From Tragulus kanchil (lineage: Eukaryota > Chordata > Mammalia > Artiodactyla > Tragulidae), in contig JAIOJX010000026.1 in assembly GCA_022376925.1 (NCBI GenBank), forward strand, positions 252,833,330 to 252,897,329: a stretch of DNA of 64,000 nt, given 5' to 3'. A model generated the notes under the pieces. It was given only the letters and a program-made list of their open reading frames with translations, ran no database searches and was not told where the DNA came from. This document shows, piece by piece, positions 38,580 to 50,500 of the stretch. A program made the position numbers and the translations under genes. Within the stretch, counting starts at the first letter, position 1, and the number at the start of each line of letters is the position of its first letter.

Positions 38580-41500
38580 AAAAGAAAATCAGCAGAGAGC
38601 ACTGGCAATATTTCTAAATAAAGCTCTCGGCAGTCCAAACGGTAACAAGTCACTTATTTTCTATGCCCCTAAATATAGGTTTAAGATAGGACTTGGTATA
38701 GCTATGAAGGCTATAAATCTAAATGTAAATACCCTAGTATTCTTTATGCTTTTCCTTTTCATATATAGCAAATCCTGAATTCATGCCCAACTACTGTTCT
38801 TAAACCACCAACTATTCTAAACACTACCCTAGACAAAAAAAGTAATGGTCATATTAACTAATTTTAGCTAATTTTCTGGTTCATCAATGAAATGGGTTTT
38901 TACAGAGTGGAAGAAAATGTAGAGGATTATCAAATAAATGATGACATCACAAATCTATCAGAAATTAAAAAACTCACATCAGGAAGACAAACTAAAACTT
39001 ATAAATTTTTAATTGTGACACAAGATAAACTTTTCATTTTTACTTAGAACTTTTAATTTAAAATTTTAAAAGTTTAATTAAAGTTTTATTTAAAACTTTT
39101 TAATTTTTACTTAGACACAAGATAAACTTAATAAGCAAATTTGCATCTAACAATTTAAAATCCCTAAATGGCTACATTGCTCAGAACAGAGTTAACGGCC
39201 TTCAAAACAAGTAATCAAAAATCAGGCCTCAAAGTTACTGGGTGTTTTCAATTTCATTTTGCTTCATTTGCTAAAGAAAAACAGTGAATACAATTAAGCA
39301 CAGTTTATTTGACTGTAAAGGAAGTCAGTTAACAAATATTAACTATGCCTTTGTAGTGGATGCTGTTGCTTAATTGCTGAACACAAGTTTCAAAGCTGGA
39401 CAATGAGATCTAATGATGTGGTTCATATGAGTAAACAGGAGTACAGAACACATCTTCTTTTAGCTTTGAGCCTCCAATATGACTTGTCTCTTGAAATGTA
39501 TGTTCATGTCTAAGTATACCCAATAGCGCTTTTTAAGAAACAGAAAACAGTTGTTGGGAGAAACACCATATAAAATATCTTGTAAGACCAGCAAAATCCC
39601 TAACCCTCTATTTCCTTGGAGTGAAACCATACCGGCCTGTTGGAAATGTCTTGTCTTCAAAGAGCCAATGTTCATCACCACTTAGCAAGTAAAAAAAAAA
39701 AAACAAAAGATAACTATGTATTGAGTATTTCATAGCACTTCATAGGATTTAAACCTCCTATGCCTACATTTATTCCTTCTATGACAAGTGAATATGGTTT
39801 TAATTAAAGCATCCTAAGTAGTTTGATATTCTTCCAAAATGTTATACTGGTGGGTTGTCAGCAATTGTGTTATATCGGTAAAGGTATTAATCTTTATTTA
39901 ATTAATATTAATTAATTCATTATTTTGGCCATGGCCTGCAACATGTGGGATCTTGGTTCCCTGACCAGGGATTGAACTTGTGCCTCCTGCACTGGGAGCA
40001 CAGGACTTAATCACTCAAATCCTCATCACTGAACTGGACTTCCAGGGGAAGTCTTGGCAAAGGGTACTTTGAAATGTTGGTGTCATCAGTATGCTTAAGA
40101 CAAAATTTAGTGAAATAATCAGGAAATTTTTAGATTTCACACAATACTAAAAAGCACCTTTAAATAATCAAGGACTCTCAGGCCACCATCACAGATATCT
40201 CAATTGCAAAAGATGCTTTTTACTGACTACCACGAGAGGCTCAACAATTTAAAATCCCTAAATGGCTACATTGCTCAGAACAGAGTTAACGGCCTTCAAA
40301 ACAAGTAATCAAAAATCAGGCCTCAAAGTTACTGGGTGTTTTCAATTTCATTTTGCTTCATTTGCTAAAGAAAAACAGTGAATACAATTAAGCACAGTTT
40401 ATTTGACTGTAAAGGAAGTCAGTTAACAAATATTAACTATGCCTTTGTAGTGGATGCTGTTGCTTAATTGCTGAACACAAGTTTCAAAGCTGGACAATGA
40501 GATCTAATGATGTGGTTCATATGAGTAAACAGGAGTACAGAACACATCTTCTTTTAGCTTTGAGCCTCCAATATGACTTGTCTCTTGAAATGTATGTTCA
40601 TGTCTAAGTATACCCAATAGCGCTTTTTAAGAAACAGAAAACAGTTGTTGGGAGAAACACCATATAAAATATCTTGTAAGACCAGCAAAATCCCTAACCC
40701 TCTATTTCCTTGGAGTGAAACCATACCGGCCTGTTGGAAATGTCTTGTCTTCAAAGAGCCAATGTTCATCACCACTTAGCAAGTAAAAAAAAAAAAACAA
40801 AAGATAACTATGTATTGAGTATTTCATAGCACTTCATAGGATTTAAACCTCCTATGCCTACATTTATTCCTTCTATGACAAGTGAATATGGTTTTAATTA
40901 AAGCATCCTAAGTAGTTTGATATTCTTCCAAAATGTTATACTGGTGGGTTGTCAGCAATTGTGTTATATCGGTAAAGGTATTAATCTTTATTTAATTAAT
41001 ATTAATTAATTCATTATTTTGGCCATGGCCTGCAACATGTGGGATCTTGGTTCCCTGACCAGGGATTGAACTTGTGCCTCCTGCACTGGGAGCACAGGAC
41101 TTAATCACTCAAATCCTCATCACTGAACTGGACTTCCAGGGGAAGTCTTGGCAAAGGGTACTTTGAAATGTTGGTGTCATCAGTATGCTTAAGACAAAAT
41201 TTAGTGAAATAATCAGGAAATTTTTAGATTTCACACAATACTAAAAAGCACCTTTAAATAATCAAGGACTCTCAGGCCACCATCACAGATATCTCAATTG
41301 CAAAAGATGCTCGCTCACGCCATTGCAGTTTTAGTTTGAGCTGACAAGTACCACAACAACGAGAGGCTCAACAAGGATAGGATACACTTCGGGCCAAACA
41401 ATCAAATAGATAAAGAACACCCAAGTACACCTTTTAAAAAATGACATTTTAGGGCTTCCCTGGTGGTCCACTGGGTAAAGAGTCCGCCTTGCAGTGCAAG

Positions 41501-44500
41501 GGGCGCTGGTTTGATCCCTGGCACAGGAAGAGCCCACATGCTAAGGAAAGGCTGGACCGGTGTGTCCAATTACGAGCCAGCGTTCTGGAGCACATGCACC
41601 CAGAGCCGGTGCTCTGCAACAAGAGACGCCACTGTGATGGGAGACCCACACAGGCCAAAGAACAAAGATGGATGAAAATCAGTAAATGAAAGACCAATAA
41701 AAGAGGCCAAAATTTAAAAAAAAAAAAAAAAAAAAAAGAATCAAAAACTCTCAGGGCAGACATGCATATAAAACTTTAAATAAAAATGCTCATAATCAAG
41801 TTATTTTAAAAAAAGACATTTTGGGGACTTCCCTGGTGGTCCAGTGGCTAAGACACCGTGCTCCTAATGCAGGGGGACTGGGTTCAATCCATGGTCAGAG
41901 AACTAGATCCCACATGCTGCAACTAAAGATTGCACGTCCCACAACTAACACCCAGCACAGTCAAATAAATAAAGAAATATTAAAAAAAAAAAGACAATTT
42001 ATTGAAAATATTTCACAATGTGAAGTTATACTTCCCAGAGAATACTGAACATACCATATAGCAAATAGCCCTTTTCTCACGTTTTATTTAATGGTATATA
42101 GAATCTGCCTGTCAATGCAGGAGACATGGGTTTAGTCCCTGGGTCAGCAAAATCCCCTAAATTAGGAAATGGCAACCCATTCCAGTCACCTTGCCTGAAA
42201 AATCCCATGGGCCGAGGAGCCTGGCTGGCTACAGTCCATTGGGTCGCAAAGCATCAGACATGACTTAGTGACTGAACAACAACAACAAAAAATACGTATA
42301 CACCCCATGTCACAGTACTGTGTGACCTGACTTCTGAACACACTGCATGCCTGAAACAGTACTTTCAGGGCAGAAAGAGTAATTAAGAATACCTGTCCTG
42401 GGGAGTTCCCTGGTGGCTCAGATGGTAAAGAATACCTGTCCTAAAATCAAATCCCTAAAGTCAATGAATTCAGATAACTGGCTCTGCTAATTAGTTCCTA
42501 TGTGACCTTGAAGAAATAACTGAACTAGTTTTATTCTCTTGATAAAAGGAGGCAAATAATAAACAACCTGATAGGTTTGCTATAATAATTAAAGCCAGTT
42601 AAAGTATATTAAAGGCTTAAGAACAGTGCCTGACACAGAGTGCTCCCATCAAATACACACTGCCCTTGTCACTCTGCCTCGGGCAGTGTTGTCAACAACT
42701 ATCTTCCAACTCAAGGCTTTACCCAAATCTACTGCATGAGTTTTGCATGTTATAGAATGAAAGTTACTATAAAGATGTAAAAGTAAGACACAACAAAATC
42801 ATTTTTTAAAGAAATTAGTGAACACTCCTTACTGATCTGTGAAAAAAACAAAATAGAATAAGTTCCTTACCATGGTTAGTACACTGACTTCTGACATCCT
42901 CTATGCTTTGCACTTGGATGGCTTCTTGAAGAAAGATATAACAACTGTCTTGGAACTGAACCCAGCTGGATGAGGGGCAGTCTATGTGGAAACAGAGAAA
43001 CACGGTTAAAGAGCTTGAAAATTAGCATTTCATGAACTCCTAAAGATACTAGGTATTAACTTTTCACAGAAAAATTAATGGAAATTTCCATTTCCATTAC
43101 CATTTAATATAATTATTGACATATTTGGGTTCATATTTACCGTCTGTTTGTTTTCTATCTATTCTATTTGTTTTATGTTCTTTTTTTCCCTTTGTTGTCT
43201 TTTTGGATTATTAAACAATTTTATATTCTATTTTTTCTTTTAGCTTATTTATATCCTTTAATTTTTTCCAGAAAATTACACCATGCAACCTTGATTCATT
43301 GGTACCTAAAATAAACTACTACTTTTACCATTTCCTAACAACTCCAGGATCTTACAACAGTTTAAATTGCCCCCCTTTGTGTTGTTATTATGTTAGTAAT
43401 TTGCATGGTCAATGTTTGTTTAAACACATATTTACCTTTTGTCTTGGTTTTCACTCTTACATATCTGAATTATTTATTGGAATAATTTTGTTTGCCTGAA
43501 TAAACCCCTTTAATGTTTCTTTAAAGGTAGATCTGCTACTAATACCCTCAATTCATGATTTTCTGTAAATGCTTTCATACTGTCCTTCTGCTTGAAGGAT
43601 ATTTTTGTCAATACAAAATTCTAGAAAGGCAGCTTATCTTTCACTGAAGATGTAATTATATTGTTTGGGCTTCCATCTTTCCCACTGAGAAATCAGCTGT
43701 CAGTCTGATTGTTGCTCTTTGGTGGCTGCTTTCAAGATTTTCTTTGTCTTCGGTTTTTAGCAGTTTCACAGTGGTATGTCTAGTATTTTTTAATTGTGCT
43801 AATAATACAGTGCAACTATTGACTCTGAGGCTTTATTTTCATTGCTCACTTTTGCAAAGTTCTTGGCCAGCATCGCTTCAAATAATGTTTCTCCATTTCT
43901 TTCTCCTCCCTTTCTGGGACTGAAAATACATATATATAAGATTTTTCACCATGTTAATACGTACTCTTTGTGGTTTTTTTTGGTTTTTACTGCTTTTAGC
44001 TCTCCATATCATCATCTTATTCTTTATGGTTTACTAACCTACTCTCCCATGGCTCAGTGGTAAAGAATCCATCTGCAATGCAGGACACACTGGAGACCTG
44101 GGTTTGATCCCTGTGTCAGGGAGATCCCCCAGGGATGGAAATGGCAGCCCACTTCAGTATTCTTGCCTTTAAAATCCCACAGACCAGAGAAGACTGGCAG
44201 GCTACAATCCGTGGGGTCACAAAAAAGTCAGACACGACTAAGTAACTAATCATGACTAGTAACACAATCTACTTTTCAGTGTTTAACAACCCTGCTCTTA
44301 AACCTATCTGTTGAGTTCATAATGTCAACTATTTTTCAGTTCTGTAATTTCAATTTGTTTGTACTTTGACAGATTCTGAGTTTCTGGTGAAATTCTAAAA
44401 CTTACGAATGATCTCAGACTTGTTACAATCATTTTAAAGTTCACTTTGAACACTCTAATTTCTGGATCACCATGCAACCTTGATTCATTGGTACCTAAAA

Positions 44501-47500
44501 TAAACTACTACTTTTACCATTTCCTAACAACTCCAGGATCTTACAACAGTTTAAATTGCCCCCCTTTGTGTTGTTATTATGTTAGTAATTTGCATGGTCA
44601 ATGTTTGTTTAAACACATATTTACCTTTTGTCTTGGTTTTCACTCTTACATATCTGAATTATTTATTGGAATAATTTTGTTTGCCTGAATAACCCCCTTT
44701 AATGTTTCTTTAAAGGTAGATCTGCTACTAATACCCTCAATTCATGATTTTCTGTAAATGCTTTCATACTGTCCTTCTGCTTGAAGGATATTTTTGTCAA
44801 TACAAAATTCTAGAAAGGCAGTTTATCTTTCACTGAAGATGTAATTATATTGTTTGGGCTTCCATCTTTCCCACTGAGAAATCAGCTGTCAGTCTGATTG
44901 TTGCTCTTTGGTGGCTGCTTTCAAGATTTTCTTTGTCTTCGGTTTTTAGCAGTTTCACAGTGGTATGTCTAGTATTTTTTAATTGTGCTAATAATACAGT
45001 GCAACTATTGACTCTGAGGCTTTATTTTCATTGCTCACTTTTGCAAAGTTCTTGGCCAGCATCGCTTCAAATAATGTTTCTCCATTTCTTTCTCCTCCCT
45101 TTCTGGGACTGAAAATACATATATATAAGATTTTTCACCATGTTAATACGTACTCTTTGTGGTTTTTTTTGGTTTTTACTGCTTTTAGCTCTCCATATCA
45201 TCATCTTATTCTTTATGGTTTACTAACCTACTCTCCCATGGCTCAGTGGTAAAGAATCCATCTGCAATGCAGGACACACTGGAGACCTGGGTTTGATCCC
45301 TGTGTCAGGGAGATCCCCCAGGGATGGAAATGGCAGCCCACTTCAGTATTCTTGCCTTTAAAATCCCACAGACCAGAGAAGACTGGCAGGCTACAATCCG
45401 TGGGGTCACAAAAAAGTCAGACACGACTAAGTAACTAATCATGACTAGTAACACAATCTACTTTTCAGTGTTTAACAACCCTGCTCTTAAACCTATCTGT
45501 TGAGTTCATAATGTCAACTATTTTTCAGTTCTGTAATTTCAATTTGTTTGTACTTTGACAGATTCTGAGTTTCTGGTGAAATTCTAAAACTTACGAATGA
45601 TCTCAGACTTGTTACAATCATTTTAAAGTTCACTTTGAACACTCTAATTTCTGGATCACCTGTACCAATATCAATATCAAAATATCAATATTACAGGTAC
45701 TGTGCAGGAAAAATTTGATATGTAAAATCAAAAATTGCAGAGGCTCTAGATGATATCATTCTCCCCTAGAAAGGACTCTGGCAGGTGGCTGGAGCAGAAA
45801 AAATTATCTTATCAAGGGTTGACTGCATCCAAGGTGGGGTGGGGTGGGGTGTGTGTGTGTGTGTGTGTTACAAATCTGAATAGTAACTAGAGTCCCTCCT
45901 CCTCAGTAAGAAAAACTCAAATTTGTGTCTCATTAACATCATGAGAATGCCAAGAACTCTACTCTCCTTTCAGTTCCTTAAAATTTGGGCAACTCTCCTA
46001 AAGGACAAAGTAATACACAGAATAGTAGGCTAATATCAACTAGCTGCCTCTTCAGCTCTCTGATGCCTGCAAATACTGTTATTACCAAGTTTCATCTAGA
46101 TTTTCTAGTTGTCAGTGGGAGCATTACTATCTTGACCAGAGCCAGAAGCAGAATCCCCTCTTCCACAGTGTGGAACAAGTTTTTGATAACTGCCACTACC
46201 ACCATCTATCCAACAATCACGGGCTAAGCAGCTCCCATGTGTCAGATACAATGGTTAGTGCTAAGGGTTAGGGAGAGGATTCAAGGCAGGCATCCCCAAA
46301 TATTTGGCACCAGGGACTGGTTTCGTAGAGGGCAATTTTTTTCATGGATGGGGCAGGATGGGGTGGGAGGGGTGGTTTTGGGACGATTCAAACACCTTAT
46401 GTTTGCTATGTACCTTATTTCTATTATTATTACATCAGCTCCACCTCAGATCATCAGACATTAGATCCCAGGGGTGGCGGACCTCTGATTTAAGGGGAGT
46501 GAGTCCTACACTTAACGTGCTCAGTCTGCTGGGAAAGTCAGACACATACACGTAACAAAGAAAGGCATGAGAGGTTCAACGCTATAAGACTATAGAAAAC
46601 AGAGTAAATAACTGGTAGAGTAAGGAAACATTTCAAAGGGAGGCAATATTTGAGCTGCAATTCACAGGATACCTTTACCATGTGGAAAGGTTGAAATACG
46701 AAGACATCCCACGTAGATGCTGCACAGTCGCTTTAGTCGTGTCTGACTGTGTGACCCAACAGACAGCAGCCCTCTGTTCTCCATCCATGGGATTTTCCAG
46801 GCAAGAACACTGGAGTGGGTTGCCATGCCCTCCTCCAGGGGGATCTTCCAACCCAGGGATGGAACCCAGGTCACCTGCATCGCAGGCAGATTCCTCACCA
46901 CTGAGCCATCAGGGATGCCATTAGGTCTCAAATATATAGAGAGAGACCTGTAGCTCGCTAGGTTTCTCCATCCATGGAATTTTCCAGGCAAGAATACTAG
47001 AGTGGGTTGCCATCTCCTTCTCCATCCCTGGTAGAGAACATCTTAAAAACTACAGTGACAGGCACCTGGTAAGGAGTCAGATATTCGCTGAAAGGGTGAA
47101 CTAGCAGATGTCTCCCTCCCCACACTCCTCCTGCCACATGTTTTCTGTATTAAGACATGACAGAGATAGAGAAAAAAAAGCAGTCATTTCTGGAATGAAA
47201 CTCAAATTGAAAGTCAGGAGGGCAAATACTTTGAATTGCAAACTTAAGATTTTTTGTTCCTTCTCCTATTTTCTTCTGGTTCCCTTTGTTGCTTTTTCTT
47301 TAGCCTTAAGGAATTAAAAAAAAAATGGAAACAGAAACAGACTCTATTACCATATTAAATGCCATCTGAAACACTTTGACATATCACTGGAAATTCTTGG
47401 ACCATGGATTGAGAAATGTTCTTGTGTATTATTTCCAGTCAAAGCTTAAGCTGATGATTAAGGATGGGGCAGGATGGGGTGGGAGGGGTGGTTTTGGGAT

Positions 47501-50500
47501 GATTCAAACACCTTATGTTTGCTATGTACCTTATTTCTATTATTATTACATCAGCTCCACCTCAGATCATCAGACATTAGATCCCAGGGGTGGCGGACCT
47601 CTGATTTAAGGGGAGTGGGTCCTACACTTAACGTGCTCAGTCTGCTGGGAAAGTCAGACACATACACGTAACAAAGAAAGGCATGAGAGGTTCAACGCTA
47701 TAAGACTATAGAAAACAGAGTAAATAACTGGTAGAGTAAGGAAACATTTCAAAGGGAGGCAATATTTGAGCTGCAATTCACAGGATACCTTTACCATGTG
47801 GAAAGGTTGAAATACGAAGACATCCCACGTAGATGCTGCACAGTCGCTTTAGTCGTGTCTGACTGTGTGACCCAACAGACAGCAGCCCTCTGTTCTCCAT
47901 CCATGGGATTCTCCAGGCTAGAACACTGGAGTGGGTTGCCATGCCCTGCTCCAGGAGGATCTTCCCAACTCAGGGATGGAACCCAGGTCACCTGCATTGC
48001 AGGCAGATGCCTCACCACTGAGCCATCAGGAATGCCATTAGGTCTCAAATATATAGAGAGAGACCTGTAGCTCGCTAGGTTTCTCCATCCATGGAATTTT
48101 CCAGGCAAGAATACTAGAGTGGGTTGCCATCTCCTTCTCCATCCCTGGTAGAGAACATCTTAAAAACTACAGTGACAGGCACCTGGTAAGGAGTCAGATA
48201 TTCGCTGAAAGGGTGAACTAGCAGATGTCTCCCTCCCCACACTCCTCCTGCCACATGTTTTCTGTATTAAGACATGACAGAGATAGAGAAAAAAAAGCAG
48301 TCATTTCTGGAATGAAACTCAAATTGAAAGTCAGGAGGGCAAATACTTTGAATTGCAAACTTAAGATTTTTTGTTCCTTCTCCTATTTTCTTCTGGTTCC
48401 CTTTGTTGCTTTTTCTTTAGCCTTAAGGAATTAAAAAAAAATGGAAACAGAAACAGACTCTATTACCATATTAAATGCCATCTGAAACACTTTGACATAT
48501 CACTGGAAATTCTTGGACCATGGATTGAGAAATGTTCTTGTGTATTATTTCCAGTCAAAGCTACACATAGGATTTTGTACTGATGATAAATAGCACAAGA
48601 ATATAAAGATAATTTTTAAAGTATTATTTAAATGGAATAGAGCGTGTTTATTAAGTATAAAAAATGTAATCAATACTTCGTGAAGTGAAATTTATAAATT
48701 ATTTCTTTGTACACTTGTATTGGGTCGGCCAAAAAGTTCACTCGAGTTTTTCCACATGATTCTTACCGGAAAAGTTGAACGAATTTTTAGCCTACTCTAG
48801 AGTTCTTAAGCTTTATAATTACAATGAGCTCTGATTTCCAAAGCATCTATAGATGAGAGAATATTCTTTTGTCCAGTAGCAGCTCATGTATCAATCCTCT
48901 GTAAAGCATCCCACCCTTACCTTCCTCTATTCCCTGAACTTCTACAGGACTTTCCACTATGCAACATGTGAGAGGTCATATTTGGGTGTAAAGATCAAAG
49001 ACTTGTTCAGGTTACCCCAAATGACAGAGATTTTCTGCAAGGATATTTTCTGCAAGTAAGAAATCTGAGGGGCTTCCCTGGTGGTCCAGTGGGTGGGGAC
49101 GCTGCCTTGCAGTGCGGAGGGTACCGGTTCGATCCCTGATTTGGGAGAATCCCGTGTGCTGCAGAGCGGCTGGACCCATGTGTCCAATCGCCGAGCTGGA
49201 GCTCTGGAGCGCATGCGCCCAGGACAGGTTCTCTGCGACAACAGAGGCCACCGCGATGGGAGGCGCGCAAGGGCCAAAGAACAAAGATGGATGAAAAATT
49301 GATAAATGAAAGACCAATAGAAGTGGCCCGCCCACGCCTCCCCCCTGCCGCCCCCCACCCAAAAAAAGAAATCTGAGGATACTCTCCCAGCAGTCAAATA
49401 CGCCTCCTTGTATTCTTATACCAGATATCCCCTCGAGTGGCTACCTGGCTTCGTCAGTCTTTGATTTCGGAAATTATCCTTGTTTGGATTAGTTGTGACT
49501 TGGATGGTGAGCATAACATGGCACAAGCCATGATCCCATGCACAAGAACCATAGGTAACCAATCTTCTTGGAAAAGGGGCTTTATTACCCTTTGATGACG
49601 AACACACATTCACGTCCGCTGATTAAATCCTGCTCTTCTGTATGGTAGCTGATACTTATCCTGTTCTCCCAATTGGACTGTTAACCACATGCCAACAGAG
49701 ATCATGTCTTAAATCTAACATGAACACCCCATTAATAAGTATGATGGAGTTTTGTTCATAACACAAGCTAGCCTGCAGAGAGGTGGGGCAGTGCAGGGTT
49801 CTGAGTAAGCACATTAGGCTCAGAAAAAAGTCTTGCTCTGACTACATGACCTCAGGTACGTTACTTAACCTTAACCGTGCTCCAATTTTCCCCACCTGTA
49901 AAATGGGGATGATAACAGCACATATCACATGGGAAAACAATTTCCCACCTACTCTAGAGTTCTTAAGCTTTATAATTACAATGAGCTCTGATTTCCAAAG
50001 CATCTATAGATGAGAGAATATTCTTTTGTCCAGTAGCAGCTCATGTATCAATCCTCTGTAAAGCATCCCACCCTTACCTTCCTCTATTCCCTGAACTTCT
50101 ACAGGACTTTCCACTATGCAACATGTGAGAGGTCATATTTGGGTGTAAAGATCAAAGACTTGTTCAGGTTACCCCAAATGACAGAGATTTTCTGCAAGGA
50201 TATTTTCTGCAAGTAAGAAATCTGAGGGGCTTCCCTGGTGGTCCAGTGGGTGGGGACGCTGCCTTGCAGTGCGGAGGGTACCGGTTCGATCCCTGATTTG
50301 GGAGAATCCCGTGTGCTGCAGAGCGGCTGGACCCATGTGTCCAATCGCCGAGCTGGAGCTCTGGAGCGCATGCGCCCAGGACAGGTTCTCTGCGACAACA
50401 GAGGCCACCGCGATGGGAGGCGCGCAAGGGCCAAAGAACAAAGATGGATGAAAAATTGATAAATGAAAGACCAATAGAAGTGGCCCGCCCACGCCTCCCC

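Larger units (their letters stand above)
26034..38581 (+). mobile_element. Full-length young L1 LINE (bovine-type), inserted in CD302 intron 2 in antisense
   Basis: Flanked by a perfect 16-bp target-site duplication AAGAAAATCAGCAGAG at 26018-26033 and 38582-38597. Order: GC-rich 27-bp tandem repeat and CpG-rich 5' UTR, T-rich region, ORF1 28856-29749, 57-bp spacer, ORF2 from 29807 to 38304, short G-rich 3' UTR, (AAAT)n tail. Length here is about 12.5 kb; removing the five internal ~1.1 kb duplications leaves about 6.8 kb, normal for a complete mammalian L1. An identical TSD and open frames argue for a recent insertion, possibly polymorphic. Confidence 0.92.
16802..42870 (-). other. CD302: CD302 intron 2, host of the L1
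   Basis: Runs from the donor at 42869-42870 to the acceptor at 16802-16803. Unannotated parts: 21844-22283 and 25086-26017 are AT-rich with no recognised repeat apart from a T-run near 25419; 38598-39890 likewise. Confidence 0.8.

Noticed and set aside
43299..45252. Paired ORFs of 66-80 residues
   Set aside because: Inside an old antisense L1-like block duplicated by D15.
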